NCBI GenBank assembly: GCA_032622095.1
Contig: CP136069.1
Span: 38,106,194 to 38,170,193, forward strand
Direction: 5' to 3'
DNA: 64,000 nt
Source of the DNA: Siphonodentalium dalli
Taxonomy: Eukaryota > Mollusca > Scaphopoda > Gadilida > Siphonodentaliidae
The position numbers and the translations under genes are program-made. The notes below the pieces were generated by a model. It was not told the DNA's origin and searched no databases. It worked only from the letters and a program-made list of their open reading frames with translations. This document shows, piece by piece, positions 22,661 through 34,699 of the stretch (within the stretch, counting starts at the first letter, position 1; every line of letters begins with the position of its first letter).

Positions 22661-23393
22661 GCGTTCTGAATTTTCCAATTGGTACCTCAAGCTTTCCAAC
22701 TATTAGAATTTCCATCCAAATGGAAGTCTTCCACCCGATGGCCATTTGAGGCCATTTTTGTTTTACCAAAAGTAGAAAAATATGTTACTGTTTGTCTAAA
22801 AAAAAAAAAAAATCCCACTAATTACTGGTTGAAAAATCAAACAAAGAGAACAATTTCAACCTATTATAATGCATGTGGTGTAAAACTTGCAACTTTGCGT
22901 CAGGCATGAAATTTCCAACTGTTGGACTTTTTAGTAAATTTTACCGAAGTTTTGGATAGGGATATAGACACACCCTTCCCAATATCCGCCCTGTCGCCAC
23001 GTCACTGGTCTCAGTAGATATTTCCTCTCATCTGCATTCCATATAAACACAAAAAACGTCGTACTTTATCAACATGAGAACCTTACCGTGCAAAATAATA
23101 AAATTGTGGTTCTGGTTTAAAGCACGCTGTATAATATATAGTGTGTATGTGATGAACACTCATTTGTTCAGTGAATGTCTTCACCACACAGTTGAATTTG
23201 TCAATTTACAATTTTCGAGCAGAAATAGGTTTTATGCTTCGGAAAGATGCGTATCATATAGACTACAGAACAACAGATAAACCCAGATAAACGCACAACA
23301 AAATGTAAATATATGACTATGCGATAGGGAATTGTTGAATCAGAAAATCCAAATCAAGTTTATTATTTCGTTCAATCATGTTATACAAAATAG
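22661..23393. other. Old repeat-like DNA, no gene recognised
   Basis: A reverse match to the CTACTTTTGG module of 1-260 lies near 22,770, followed by a 14-A run at 22,799. ATGAAATTTCCAA near 22,907 recurs near 24,400, so a decayed dispersed repeat is likely. The rest, to 23,393, shows nothing recognisable. Confidence 0.3.
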
Positions 23394-23646
23394 GAGGCCC
23401 CCACCCCCCGTTCGTACACCGTATTCCATGCCCTGTTATGAGGTACGCCGTATTCTGGCCCCTCTGTTAGGAGGTATTCGGTATTCCAAAAATACCGGTA
23501 TTCGTACGCCGACCTTCCAAAAAATGAAGTTTTCATATATTTTTATGTATTCCATATGGCTGTTAACTAGTATTCCGTATTCCACCCTCTGTGTAAAGTG
23601 GTATTCCGTATTCCAGGGGGGGGGGGGTGTGGGAGGTGGGGGCCTC
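23394..23646. mobile_element. Inverted-repeat element with G/C-run ends and GTATTCC repeats
   Basis: The left end is GAGGCCCCCACCCCCC. The right end, a run of about 12 G, then TGTGGGAGGTGGGGGCCTC, is its approximate complement. The interior repeats GTATTCC or GGTATTCG about nine times. The architecture resembles the G-run element at 4,373, but the sequences differ and I could not see a target duplication. Confidence 0.5.
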
Positions 23647-23699
23647 ATATATGTGAAGAAGTTATAATAAAGAAACTTACCAGAGAAGATGAGGCCTAA

Positions 23700-23792
23700 G
23701 CAGAATGAGGTGCCAAGAAGGTGAATTTAGTGATGCTAGCCCGCTATACGTGATAGCATCACTAAATTCACCCTCCGGGGACTTCATTCTGC
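23700..23792. repeat. Palindromic element P1, single core
   Basis: Starts GCAGAATGAGG and ends with the near-complement CTTCATTCTGC. The arms include GTGAATTTAGTGATGCTAGC and its complement. The same palindrome occurs twice in the element at 63,265. On the minus strand, a TGTCATTTGCAG acceptor-like end and a CTG-GTAAGTTTC donor-like site (23,675-23,681) bracket an open frame across it. Confidence 0.75.
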
Positions 23793-23903
23793 AAATGACA
23801 GACACACAAATCTCAGACTTGGTGCAGAGAGGTGGCAGAGCAATTTCAGATCATGCATGTGTTTTGATTTCTGAGCTTACCAATTTTAACTTGGCTCATT
23901 TAA

Positions 23904-24042
23904 CCCTTTCAGTGCCAATTCCGATTTTTGTATCAAACCATATTTCCTTGATAATTTTTAGAGCTCTTTCCATCAATGTATCACATTATTATAATCAATA
24001 AATTTGAATGATCAAGCAAAAATTGGATTGGCACTGAAAGGG
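23904..24042. mobile_element. TTAA-flanked MITE, 139 bp
   Basis: TTAA at 23,900-23,903 and 24,043-24,046 bracket terminal inverted repeats that start CCCTTTCAGTGCCAAT on the left and end ATTGGCACTGAAAGGG on the right. The target and CCCTTT ends fit the piggyBac group. The interior is AT-rich and non-coding. Confidence 0.8.
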
Positions 24043-24046
24043 TTAA

Positions 24047-24602
24047 ACCTCAAAATGATCTAGAAGTAATTTAATAGCATGGACAATATGTACCGGCAGG
24101 GTATATAACTATATATAACTAAACAAAACATCAAAAAGTTCCCACCCATATTTTGTAGTGGTGGAATATGATCTAGGTGCGTAGCTAGAGTAGAGATTCA
24201 TGTCATGATCTACCAACCTCCCCTTGAAGAAACATTTGACACACCCCCAGCACAATATTTTACTCGCCCCCCAGGACAATATTTGTCTCTGAAAACAACA
24301 AATTGCACACTAAATACGGTTGGAATAACAAATCTATGATATATATATAGTACAAACTACAACCAGCTTTTGGTCTGAAACAAATGTTGTGTCAGACATG
24401 AAATTTCCAAATGTTGAATATTTTGGCCAAGTTGGGGAGAGGGGTTGAGACCCCCACTCGACTCCCCTCCCCTGTCGCCACAACATTGAGTTGAAGAAAA
24501 TACAGATTCTATGACTTTAATGAATCTTTCTGGTAGCATATAAAGTCCGTATTGCAGAGTCTAATGTATTTACTGCACTCCACCCCACACACATATATAT
24601 AT
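24047..24602. other. No gene recognised
   Basis: Includes ATGAAATTTCCAAATGTTG near 24,400, shared with about 22,907, and a CCCCTCCCC-rich patch near 24,460. It ends in an AC/AT tract directly before the first array element. Confidence 0.3.
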
Positions 24603-25110
24603 ACTAGCCGATGAGCCCGACGTTGTCCGGGCTATTCAAAAACCAAATTTCAAGTCGATAGCTCTACCCGTTTCCGAGATCTGGTCTGCGCATGCGCGAA
24701 ACTGGCGTCGTACGGGCTCGGCCACCCGATAAAATTCGTATCCGGGGCAAGATACATTCACATACCAAATTTCAAGTCGATAGCTCCACCCGTTTCCGAG
24801 ATATCGTCTGCGCATGCGCGAAGCTAACGTCGCACGGGCTCGGCGACCGGATAAAATTCGTATCCGGGGCAAGATACAATCACATACCAAATTTCAAGTC
24901 GATAGCTCCACCCGTTTCCGAGACCTCGTCTGCGCATGCGCAAAGCGGGCGCCGCACTGGCTCGCCAATACGACAACGTCCACCGACTGGTCAAACTACA
25001 CGCACATACCAAGTTTGGTCCCGATCGGTCGAGAATCGTAGATTTGTATAAATGACAAACATACAGACAAACATACAGACACACATACAGAGGTCTTCAA
25101 ATATATAGGA
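24603..25110 (+). mobile_element. Type A element A1
   Basis: Head, then three 122-bp core units (palindrome GCGCATGCGC near 24,691, 24,811 and 24,934), then a tail with CATACAGA repeats. The last core unit diverges into the tail after GGGCGCCGCAC. First element of the block. Confidence 0.75.
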
Positions 25111-25749
25111 GACTAGCCGATGAGCCCGAAGTTGTCCGGGCTATTCATCCGGGCTATTCAAAAACTAAATTTCAAGACGATAGCTCTACCCGTTTCCGAG
25201 ATCTGATCCGGGCTATTCAAAAACAAAATTTCATGTCGATAGCTCTACCCGTTTCCGAGATCTGGTCTGCGCATGCGCGAAGCTGGCATCGCACGGGCTC
25301 GGCGACCCGATAAAATTCGTATCCGGGGCAAGATACATTCACATACCAAATTTCAAGTCGATAGCTCCACCCGTTTCCGAGATCTCGTCTGCGCATGCGC
25401 GAAGCTGGCGTCACACGGGCTCGGCGACCCGATAAAATTCGTATCCGGGGCAAGATACATTCACATACCAAATTTCAAGTCGATAGCTCCACCCGTTTCC
25501 GAGATCTCGTCTGCGCATGCGCGAAGCGGGCGCCGCACGGGCTCGCCAATAGGACAACGTCCACCGCCTGGTCAAACTACACACACGTACCAAATTAGGT
25601 CCCGATCGGTCGAGAATCGTAGATTTGTATAAATGACAAACATACAGACAAACATACAGACAAACATACAAACAAACAGAGGTCTTCAAAAATATATAGC
25701 TATATATATATATATATATATACGGACGAGAGTCTCAAATTATATAGTA
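25111..25749 (+). mobile_element. Type A element A2, head partly triplicated
   Basis: The head segment ATCCGGGCTATTCA recurs at about 25,137, 25,148 and 25,206, evidence of slippage or nested insertion at the 5' end. Three core units and a long CATACAGACAAA tail follow, then an extra AT microsatellite. Confidence 0.75.
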
Positions 25750-26607
25750 GACTAGCAGGTTAGCCCGCCACTGGCGGCATTCGTCTCATGGCTTTGTTTC
25801 AGAAACATGACATTTTTTTAATTTAACCAAATTTCAAGTCGATAGCTCCACCCGTTTCCGAGATCTGGTCTGCGCATGCGCAAAGCTTGCGTCGCACGGG
25901 CTCGGCGACCCGATAAAATTCGTACCCGGGGCAAGATACATTCACATACCAAATTTCAAGTCGATAGCTCCACCGGTTTCCGATATCTCGTCTGCGCATG
26001 CGCAAAGCTGGCGTCGCACGGACTCGGCCACCCGATAAAATTTGTATCCGGGCAAGATACATTCACATAGCAAATTTCAAGTCGATAGCTCCACCCGTTT
26101 GCGAGATAACGCATTCTTTGTTTTTCAATGAGTTAATTCATGGTACCCGTCCTCCCCGTCCTAAACTTCAGAGCGGACAGTCAATTAATCCCGTCGTGAA
26201 ATCCCTCTGCATAATATTTCGAGCTCTTAGATCAATTCTGCCTTTAATTGCATTTCGTCCGCATCCGTATTTCGGACGCATGGGGTCAGTCGTTTAGCCA
26301 CGTCCATTGGAATCCGCATCGGACGCATGGGGTATCGTTTAGCCACGTCCATTGCAATAAAGAGCGTTGATTGTTAAAACCTCCGTATAAGGTATAGATA
26401 AAGAGCGTTTTTGCCTTAACCCCCCGCCGTGCCTTTGCGGTGATTTGGGAGTGGATAAAGGGTGCCAGAGCTTCTCGAAAACACGACTACGGCGGTATCG
26501 GTGGGATTTTACACTTACATACGAAATTTGATCTCAATCTGTACACGCGTTTTGGATTCTATGAAGTACACACACACACACATATACGAAGTCTCAAAAT
26601 ATATAGT
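25750..26607 (+). mobile_element. Type B element B1
   Basis: B head, two A-type 122-bp core units, then a B-specific body containing two copies of CGTTTAGCCACGTCCATTG and a pair of ATAAAGAGCGTT motifs about 41 bp apart. The tail has an (AC)n tract. It is duplicated directly as B2. Confidence 0.75.
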
Positions 26608-27469
26608 ACTAGCAGGTTAGCCCGCCACTGGCGGCATTCGTCTCATGGCTTTGTTTCAGAAACATGACATTTTTTTAATTTAACCAAATTTCAAGTCGAT
26701 AGCTCCACCCGTTTCCGAGATCTGGTCTGCGCATGCGCAAAGCTTGCGTCGCACGGGCTCGGCGACCCGATAAAATTCGTACCCGGGGCAAGATACATTC
26801 ACATACCAAATTTCAAGTCGATAGCTCCACCGGTTTCCGAGATCTCGTCTGCGCATGCGCGAAGCTGGCGTCGCACGGACTCGGCGACCCGATAAAATTT
26901 GTATCCGGGGCAAGATACATTCACATAGCAAATTTCAAGTCGATAGCTCCACCCGTTTGCGAGATAACGCATTCTTTGTTTTTCAATGAGTTAATTCATG
27001 GTACCCGTCCTCCCCGTCCTAAACTTCAGAGCGGACAGTCAATTAATCCCGTCGTGAAATCCCTCTGCATAATATTTCGAGCTCTTAGATCAATTCTGCC
27101 TTTTTAGTTGCATTTCGTCCGCATCCGTATTTCGGACGCATGGGGTCAGTCGTTTAGCCACGTCCATTGGAATCCGCATCGGACGCATGGGGTATCGTTT
27201 AGCCACGTCCATTGCAATAAAGAGCGTTGATTGTTAAAACCTCCGTATAAGGTATAGATAAAGAGCGTTATTGCCTTAACCCCCCGCCGTGCCTTTGCGG
27301 TGATTTGGGAGTGGATAAAGGGTGCCAGAGCTTCTCGAAAACACGACTACGGCGGTATCGGTGGGATTTTACACTTACATACGAAATTTGATCTCAATCT
27401 GTACACGCGTTTTGGATTCTATGAAGTACACACACACACACATATATACGAAGTCTCAAAATATATAGT
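26608..27469 (+). mobile_element. Type B element B2, direct duplicate of B1
   Basis: Nearly identical to B1 over its full 862 bp. The differences are a few substitutions and small indels, such as GCCTTTTTAG in place of GCCTTTAA. B1 and B2 form a tandem pair with a period of 857-862 bp. Confidence 0.8.
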
Positions 27470-27814
27470 ACTAGCAGGTTAGCCCGCCACTGGCGTGCTT
27501 GGTCAGAAACATGACATTTTTTAAATACATTTTTTAACGATTGATTCGTTAATTGAACTGCGACCCGATAAAATTCATATCCGGAGCAAGATACATTCAC
27601 ATAGCAAATTTCAAGTCGATAGCTCCACCCGTTTCCGAGATCTCGTCTGCGCATGCGCTGCACGGGCGTCGCACGGGCTCGGCGATCCGATAAAATTCGT
27701 ACCCGGGGCAAGATACATTTACATACCAAATTTCAAGTCGATAGCTCAACCCGTTTCCGAGATCTCGTCATATACACACACATATATATACGAAGTCTCA
27801 AAATATATAGTATA
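27470..27814 (+). mobile_element. Type B element B3, short
   Basis: A 345-bp element with a B head, one full core unit and a second that stops early, with a tail reduced to a short AC/AT tract. The shortest head-to-head interval in the block. Confidence 0.65.
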
Positions 27815-29137
27815 GACTAGCAGGTTAGCCCGCCACCGGCGGCTTGTCCGAAACATGACATTTTTTAAATATTTTTTTTTAATTTTTAGTTCCACGCGTT
27901 TCAATAAGACAAATTTGTACCCGGTAGCTCCACCCGTTTCCGAGATCTGGTCTGCGCGAAGCTGGCGTCGCACGGACTCGGCGACCAGATAAAATTTGTA
28001 CCCGGCGCAAGATACATTCACATAGCAAATTTCAAGTCGATAGCTCCACCCGTTTCCGAGATCTCGTCTGCGCATGCGCTGCACGGGTGTCGCACGGGCT
28101 CGGCGACCCGATAAAATTTGTACCCGGCGCAAGATACATTCACATACCAAATTTCAAGTCGATAGCTCCACCCGTTTCCGATATCTCGTCTGCGCATGCG
28201 CTGCACGGGCGTCGCACAGGCTCGCCAATACGACAGCGACGACCACCTGGTCAAACTACACTCACGTACCAAGTTTCGTCCCGATCGGTCGAGGTGTTGG
28301 TATCTGATGCAAAAGACGAAATTGTGAGTGTTGGTCAATAGTCCCCGCCGTGAACCTCATCGTCGCAAAGAGCGGACAGTCAATTAACCCCGTTGTGAAC
28401 CTCAATCACCAACGCGACGTAAACATGTGTTGCGTTCTAAAAATAGGAAAGCACTTTCTCTCTGCTTAATTCTGCAGATGCTAATAACGTTGCTCCCCGT
28501 AGGTAGCAATATCGTTGTTGTTGATATTTACGGCTTGGGGGCTATTTTCTTATTTAGCAAGTTTGAGCTCAATCGGTTCGAGTCTATAAAGGACACACTC
28601 ATATATATGGCACTTCCCGTGGGTAGCAAGTTTGAGCTCAATCGGCATTCCCTGGAATTTCCCGTAGATTGGCAGATTCCAGTAGCTTTATAACGATATA
28701 TCTGGGGAGAAATCTGATGCTATATTCGTGATTATCTGGGATGATTTCGGTATATAATTATATACTGTAAAAACAAAGCGCGCCATCCGTGCTCGCAGGG
28801 TTGGTCAGAAACAAATGTTTTTTAAATTTAATGTATGTTCCGTATATCTCTCTGCAGATGCAAATAACGTTGAATGGCAAACAGACGCTCTTTATAGAGA
28901 TGCGTCAAAAACAAACGCTCATTAAATAATCACTTGATTAACCCACGCCGTGCCTTTGCGGTGATTTGAGATTGGAGAACGGGTGCTCTGAGCTTCTCTA
29001 AACTGCGACCACGGTCGTGTCGGTGGCATTTGACACTTACATAGGAAGTTTGATCTCAATCTGTACACGCGTTTTGGATTCTATGAAGTACACACATACA
29101 CACATATATACGAAGTCTCAAAATATATAGTATAGAA
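27815..29137 (+). mobile_element. Type B element B4, long composite
   Basis: Variant head (GCCCGCCACCGGCGGC), one degenerate and two intact core units, an A-type tail start (GGTCGAGGTGTTGGTATCTG), then further modules near 28,560 (TTTGAGCTCAATCGG) and 28,670 (module D, ATTGGCAGATTCCAG), ending in a B tail. Probably several nested or recombined elements. Confidence 0.6.
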
Positions 29138-29699
29138 GACTAGCCGATGAGCCCGACGTTGTCCGGGCTATTCAAAAACCAAATTTCAAGTCGATAGCTC
29201 TACCCAGCCCGACGTTGACCGGGCTATTCAAAAACCAAATTTCAAGTCGATAGCTCTACCCGTTTCCGAGATCTGGTCTGCGCATGCGCGAAGCTGGCGT
29301 CGCACGGGCTCGGCGACCCGATAAAATTCGTATCCGGGGCAAGATACATTCACATACCAAATTTCAAGTCGATAGCTCCACCCGTTTCCGAGATCTCGTC
29401 TGCGCATGCGCGAAGCTGGCGTCGCACGGGCTCGGCGACCCGATAAAATATGTATCCGGGGCAAGATACATTCACATAGCAAATTTCAAGTCGATAGCTC
29501 CACCCGTTTCCGAGATCTCGTCTGCGCATGCGCGAAGCGGGCGCCGCACGGGCTCGCCAATACGACAACGACGACCGCCTGGTCAAACTACACACACGTA
29601 CCAAGTTTCGTCCCGATCGGTCGAGAATCGTAGATTTGTATTAATGACAGACAGACAGACAGACAAACATACAGACAGAGGTCTTCAAAATATATATGA
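29138..29699 (+). mobile_element. Type A element A3
   Basis: The first 35 bp of head sequence are repeated (TTCAAAAACCAAATTTCAAG at about 29,171 and 29,230), then come three core units and a GACAGACAGACA tail. Confidence 0.75.
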
Positions 29700-30140
29700 G
29701 ACTAGCCGATGAGACCGACGTTGTCCGGGCTATTCAAAAACCAAATTTCAAGTCGATAGCTCCACCCGTTGTCCGGGCTATTCAAAAACCAAATTTCAAG
29801 TCGATAGCTCCACCCGTTTCCGAGATCTGTTCTGCGCATGCGCGAAGCTGGCATCGCACGGGCTCGACGACCCGATAAAATTCGCATTCGGGGCAAGATA
29901 CATTCACATACCAAATATCAAGTCGATAGCTCCACCCGTTTCCGAGATCTCGTCTGCGCATGCGCGAAGCGGGCGCCGCACGGGCTCGCCAATACGACAA
30001 CGTTCACCGCCTGGTCAAACTACACACACGTACCAAGTTTCGTCCCGATCGGTCGAGAATCGTAGATTTGTATAAATGACAGACAGACAGACAAACAAAC
30101 AAACAAACAAACAAACAGAGGTCTTCAAAATATATATGAG
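29700..30140 (+). mobile_element. Type A element A4
   Basis: The head is again partly duplicated (GTTGTCCGGGCTATTC at about 29,720 and 29,769), followed by two core units and a tail of GACA then (AAAC)n repeats. Confidence 0.75.
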
Positions 30141-30148
30141 ATAGATAG

Positions 30149-31337
30149 ATTGGCAGATTCCAGTAGCTTTATAACGGTATATCTGGGGAGAAATCTGATG
30201 CTATATTCGTGATTATCTGGGATGATTTCGGTATATAATTATGTACTGTAAAAACAAAGCGCGCCATCCGTGCTCGCAGGGTTGGTCAGAAACAAATGTT
30301 TTTTAAATTTAATGTATGTTCCGTATATCTCTCTGCAGATGCAAATAACGTTGAATGGCAAACAGACGCTCTTTATAGAGATGCGTCAAAAACAAACGCT
30401 CATTAAATAATCACTTGATTAACCCACGCCGTGCCTTTGCGGTGATTTGAGATTGGAGAACGGGTGCTCTGAGCTTCTCTAAACCGCGACCACGGTTTAT
30501 GTTTTTTATTCTAATTGACACGGGCTCGCTATAACTCCGGTATCACTAACGTACGCGGCATTGGAAGGGTCATGTTAACTTCCGCCTGGATCCACGTGGC
30601 GTGACGTAATTCACAACCACGTGTATTTACCTCGCGACCGCGACACACACAATGGCCCGATAATGGGCACACGTTCCCTGGCATTTCCCAGAAGATATTC
30701 ATGGGGAGGTCAAGTGACCAATTTTGAAATTTGCTGGTCGCATTCGTCTGTATGTCTGAGGAATTCTCGGCTAGATATTGTTACCAACATGACATATTTA
30801 AATTAATCCCGCCGTGTACCCCATTACCAACGGCAACGCGACATGTGCTGCGTTCTAAAAATAGGTCGATTGCAGTGGATTCGTACAGATGACGAAATAT
30901 GAGTGCGACAGATAATATTGTTTGATCGAAAGCATTTGAATTAATACGTCGCAAAACTCGCCTTGATGTTGGCTAATAGATATTTGTCCCTGCTAGGTGT
31001 TGGTAATGTCGTCACACAACACGCTCATGTCTGCATACAGTCTTACACGAACACGCCGAGACCCAGACGTAAGAATGCCATTAGGCATATACGCTCTTTA
31101 TCAACTACAATGCGATAGGAACGCTCTTTAACTATCAACGCGATTAACCCCCGCCGTGCCTTTGCGGTGATTTGGGAGTGGATAAAGGGTGCTCAGAGCT
31201 TCTCGAAAACACGACTACGTCGGTGTCGGTGGGATTTTACACTTACATACGAAATTTGATCTCAATCTGTACACGCGTTTTGGATTCTATGAAGTACACA
31301 CACACACACAAATATACGAAGTCTCAAAATATATAGT
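30149..31337 (+). repeat. Module D plus a headless B tail
   Basis: Starts ATTGGCAGATTCCAGTAGC, nearly identical to about 28,670 and 36,716. A stretch unique in this window (30,510-31,080) follows, then a pair of ACGCTCTTTA motifs 30 bp apart and a standard B tail. No ACTAG head is present. Confidence 0.6.
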
Positions 31338-32498
31338 ACTAGCAGGTTAGCCCGCCACCGGCGGCTTGTCCGAAACAAGACATTTTTTTAATATTTGTTT
31401 TTAATTTTTAGCTCCACGCGTTTCAATAAGAAAAATTTGTACCCGGTAGCTCCACCCGTTTCCGAGATCTGGTCTGCGCATGCGCGAAGCTGGCGTCGCA
31501 CGGACTCGGCGACCCGATAAAATTTGTACCCGGCGCAAGATACATTCACATAGCAAATTTCAAGTCGATAGCTCCACCCGTTTCCGAGATCTCGTCTGCG
31601 CATGCGCTGCACGGGCGTCGCATGGACTCGGCGACCCGATAAAATTTGTACCCGGTGCAAGATACATTCACATAGCAAATTTCAGGTCGATTGCTCCACC
31701 CGTTTCCGAGATCTGCCTTTCTGCATAATATTTCGAGCGATAACATTGCATTGAAATGTCAGACTCCCATCGTGAACCTCAACACGAAGTAAACACGTGT
31801 TTCGAGCGATAACATTGCATTGAAATGACTCCCATCGTGAACCTCAAGACGACGTAAAACACGTGTTGCGTTCTAGGAAATGCACTCAATGCAGATGCTA
31901 ATAACGTTGACTTCGTATATATATATATAATGACGTTATTAACCCCGACCGTGCCGTTTGAGCTGATTTTTATGACTGGGAGTGGAGTACGGGTGCTCGG
32001 AGCTTCTGGAAAACGCGTGGACGACATCGTACGTGGTATTTTACCTTTAGATAGGAAGTTTGAGCTCAATCTGTCCAGCCGTTCCCGTCCTAATGTACTA
32101 TTTCGAGCGATAACAATTGTCAGACTCCCATCGTGAACCTCAACACGAAGTAAACACGTGTTTCGAGCGATAACATTGCATTGAAGTCAGACTCCCATCG
32201 TGGACCCCCAAGACGACGTAAACACGTGTTTGTTCCGGTATAACTTTGGAGACTCTGACTTCATATATATATATAATGACGTTATTAACCCCGGCCGTGC
32301 CGTTTGAGCTGATTTCGATGACTGGGAGTGGATAAAGGGTGCTCATAGCTTCTCGAAAACACATCTACGGCGGTGTCGGTGGGATTTTACACTTACATAC
32401 GAAATTTGATCTCAATCTGTACACGCGTTTTGGATTCTATGAAGTACACACACACACATATACACACATATATACGAAGTCTCAAAATATATAGTATA
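31338..32498 (+). mobile_element. Type B element B5, near-identical to B8
   Basis: Two core units, then modules with TTTCGAGCGATAACA and the palindrome AAACACGTGTTT, each several times, then a B tail. Matches 34,700-35,864 with only isolated differences. Confidence 0.75.
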
Positions 32499-33639
32499 GA
32501 CTAGCAGGGTAGCCCGCCACCGGCGGCTTGTCCGAAACATTGTTTATATTTTTTTTTAATTTTTAGCTCCACGCGTTTCAATAAGAAAAAATTGTACCCG
32601 GTAGCTCCACCCGTTTCCGAGATCTGGTCTGCGCATGCGCGAAGCTGGCTTCGCACGGGCTCGGCGACCCGATCAAATTTGTACCCGGCCCAAGATACAT
32701 TCACATAGCAAATTTCAAGTCGATAGCTCCACCCGTTTCCGATATCTCGTCTGCGCATGCGCTGCACGGGCGTCGCATGGGCTCGGCGACCCGATAAAAT
32801 TTGTACCCGGCGCAAGATACATTCACATTGCAATTTTCAAGTCGATAGCTCCACCCGTTTCCGAGATCTGCCTTTTTAATCGAGATAAATGCATTTCGTA
32901 CCCGTCCTAATGTACTATTTCGAGCGATAACAATTGTCAGACTCCCATCGTGAACCTCAACACGAAGTAAACACGTGTTTCGAGCGATAACATTGCATTG
33001 AAGTCAGACTCCCATCGTGGACCCCCAAGACGACGTAAACACGTGTTTGTTCCCGTATAACTCTGGAGACTCTGACTTCATATATATATATAATGACGTT
33101 ATTAACCCCGGCCGTGCTGTTTGAGCTGATTTTAATGACTGGGAGTGGAGTACGGGTGCTCGGAGCTTCTGGAAAACGCGTGGACGACATCGTACGTGAT
33201 ATTTTACCTCTAGATGGGAAGTTTGAGCTCAATCTGTCCAGCCGTTGTACTATTTCGAGCGATAACAATTGTCAGACTCCCATCGTGAACCTCAACACGA
33301 AGTAAACACGTGTTTCGAGCGATAACATTGCATTGAAGTCAGACTCCCATCGTGGACCCCCAAGACGACGTAAACACGTGTTTGTTCCTGTATAACTCTG
33401 GAGACTCTGACTTCATATATATATATAATGACGTTATTAACCCCGGCCGTGCCGTTTGAGCTGATTTTGATGAATGGGAGTGGAGAACGGGTGCTCTGAG
33501 CTTTTCTAAACCGCGACCACGGTCGTGTCGGTGGGATTTGACACTTACATAGGAAGTTTGATCTCAATCTGTACACGCGTTTTGGATTCTATGAAGTACA
33601 CACACACACACATATATACGAAGTCTCAAAATATATAGT
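32499..33639 (+). mobile_element. Type B element B6
   Basis: Two core units followed by two rounds of the CGAGCGATAAC/AAACACGTGTTT module with the TTCATATATATATATAATGACG link, then a B tail. Confidence 0.7.
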
Positions 33640-34648
33640 ACTAGCAGGTTAGCCCGCCACTGGCGGCATTCGTGCCATGGCTTTGTTCGAAAAAGAAATT
33701 GCAACAGGTTCCGAGACACTTGCTGCATTTGTACCAAATTTCGTCGAAATCAGCAAGTTTTACCCGATTTTACCTTGAATTGACAATTTTGTAGGTCAAG
33801 GTCAGGTCGTGGTCACGATTTGACCCGTCCAAAACACTCCCCGGACAAATCTGGCGTCGTACGGGCTCGGCGACCCGATAAAATTCGTATCCGGGGCAAG
33901 ATACATTCACATACCAAATTTCAAGTCGATAGCTCCACCCGTTTCCGTGATCTGGTCTGCGCATGCGCGAAGCTGGCGTCGCATGGGCTCGGCGACCCGA
34001 TAAAATTCGTATCCGGGGCAAGATACATTCACATACCAACTTTCATGTCGATAGCTCCACCGTTTCCGATATCTCGTCTGCGCATGCGCTGCACGGGCGT
34101 CGCACGGGCTCGCCAATACGACAACGACGACCACCTGGTCAAACTACACTCACGTACCAAGTTTCGTCCCGATCGGTCGAGGTGTTGGTATCTGATGCAA
34201 AAGACGAAATTGTGAGTGTTGGATTGTAACCGGGATTTCTGAGAAGCATTATGATTTGTCCATTATGCCTATATCCACACTAACTACCCCCCCTAAGCCC
34301 TGAACTAAGTGTCATACATACTATAACACTGATGTTGTAGGAGTACTATGGCATCCAATAAATCTCCCCGCATAGCTAACCACTCAAAAGTATTGTACCC
34401 GTGTATCTCTCTGCAGAAGCTAATAACGTGAATGGAAAACAGACGCTCTTTATAGCGATGCGTCAAAAACAAACGCTCATTAACTATCAACGCGATTAAC
34501 CCCCGCCGTGCCTTTGAGGTGATTTTGGGATTGGAGAACGGGTGCTCTGAGCTTCTCCAAAACGCGACCACGACGATTCCCGTAGGATTTTACCTTTAGA
34601 TAGGAAGTTTGGTCCCGATCGGTCAACCCGTTTTCGATTCTATGAAGT

Positions 34649-34679
<31 letters not shown>

Positions 34680-34699
34680 GAAGTCTCAAAATATATAGT
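33640..34699 (+). mobile_element. Type B element B7 with C- and A-type parts
   Basis: After the B head comes a C-type TTTACCCGATTTTACCTTGAA module, then two A core units, the A-type tail start, module E (ACCGGGATTTCTGAGAAGC near 34,230) and a B tail with a pure (AT)n tract at about 34,655-34,677. A clear mosaic. Confidence 0.65.

Noticed and set aside
24603-24650. CCGATGAG followed by a stem, resembling a hammerhead ribozyme core
   Set aside because: The invariant CUGAUGA is altered and no GAAA follows the stem; B and C heads do not preserve it either.
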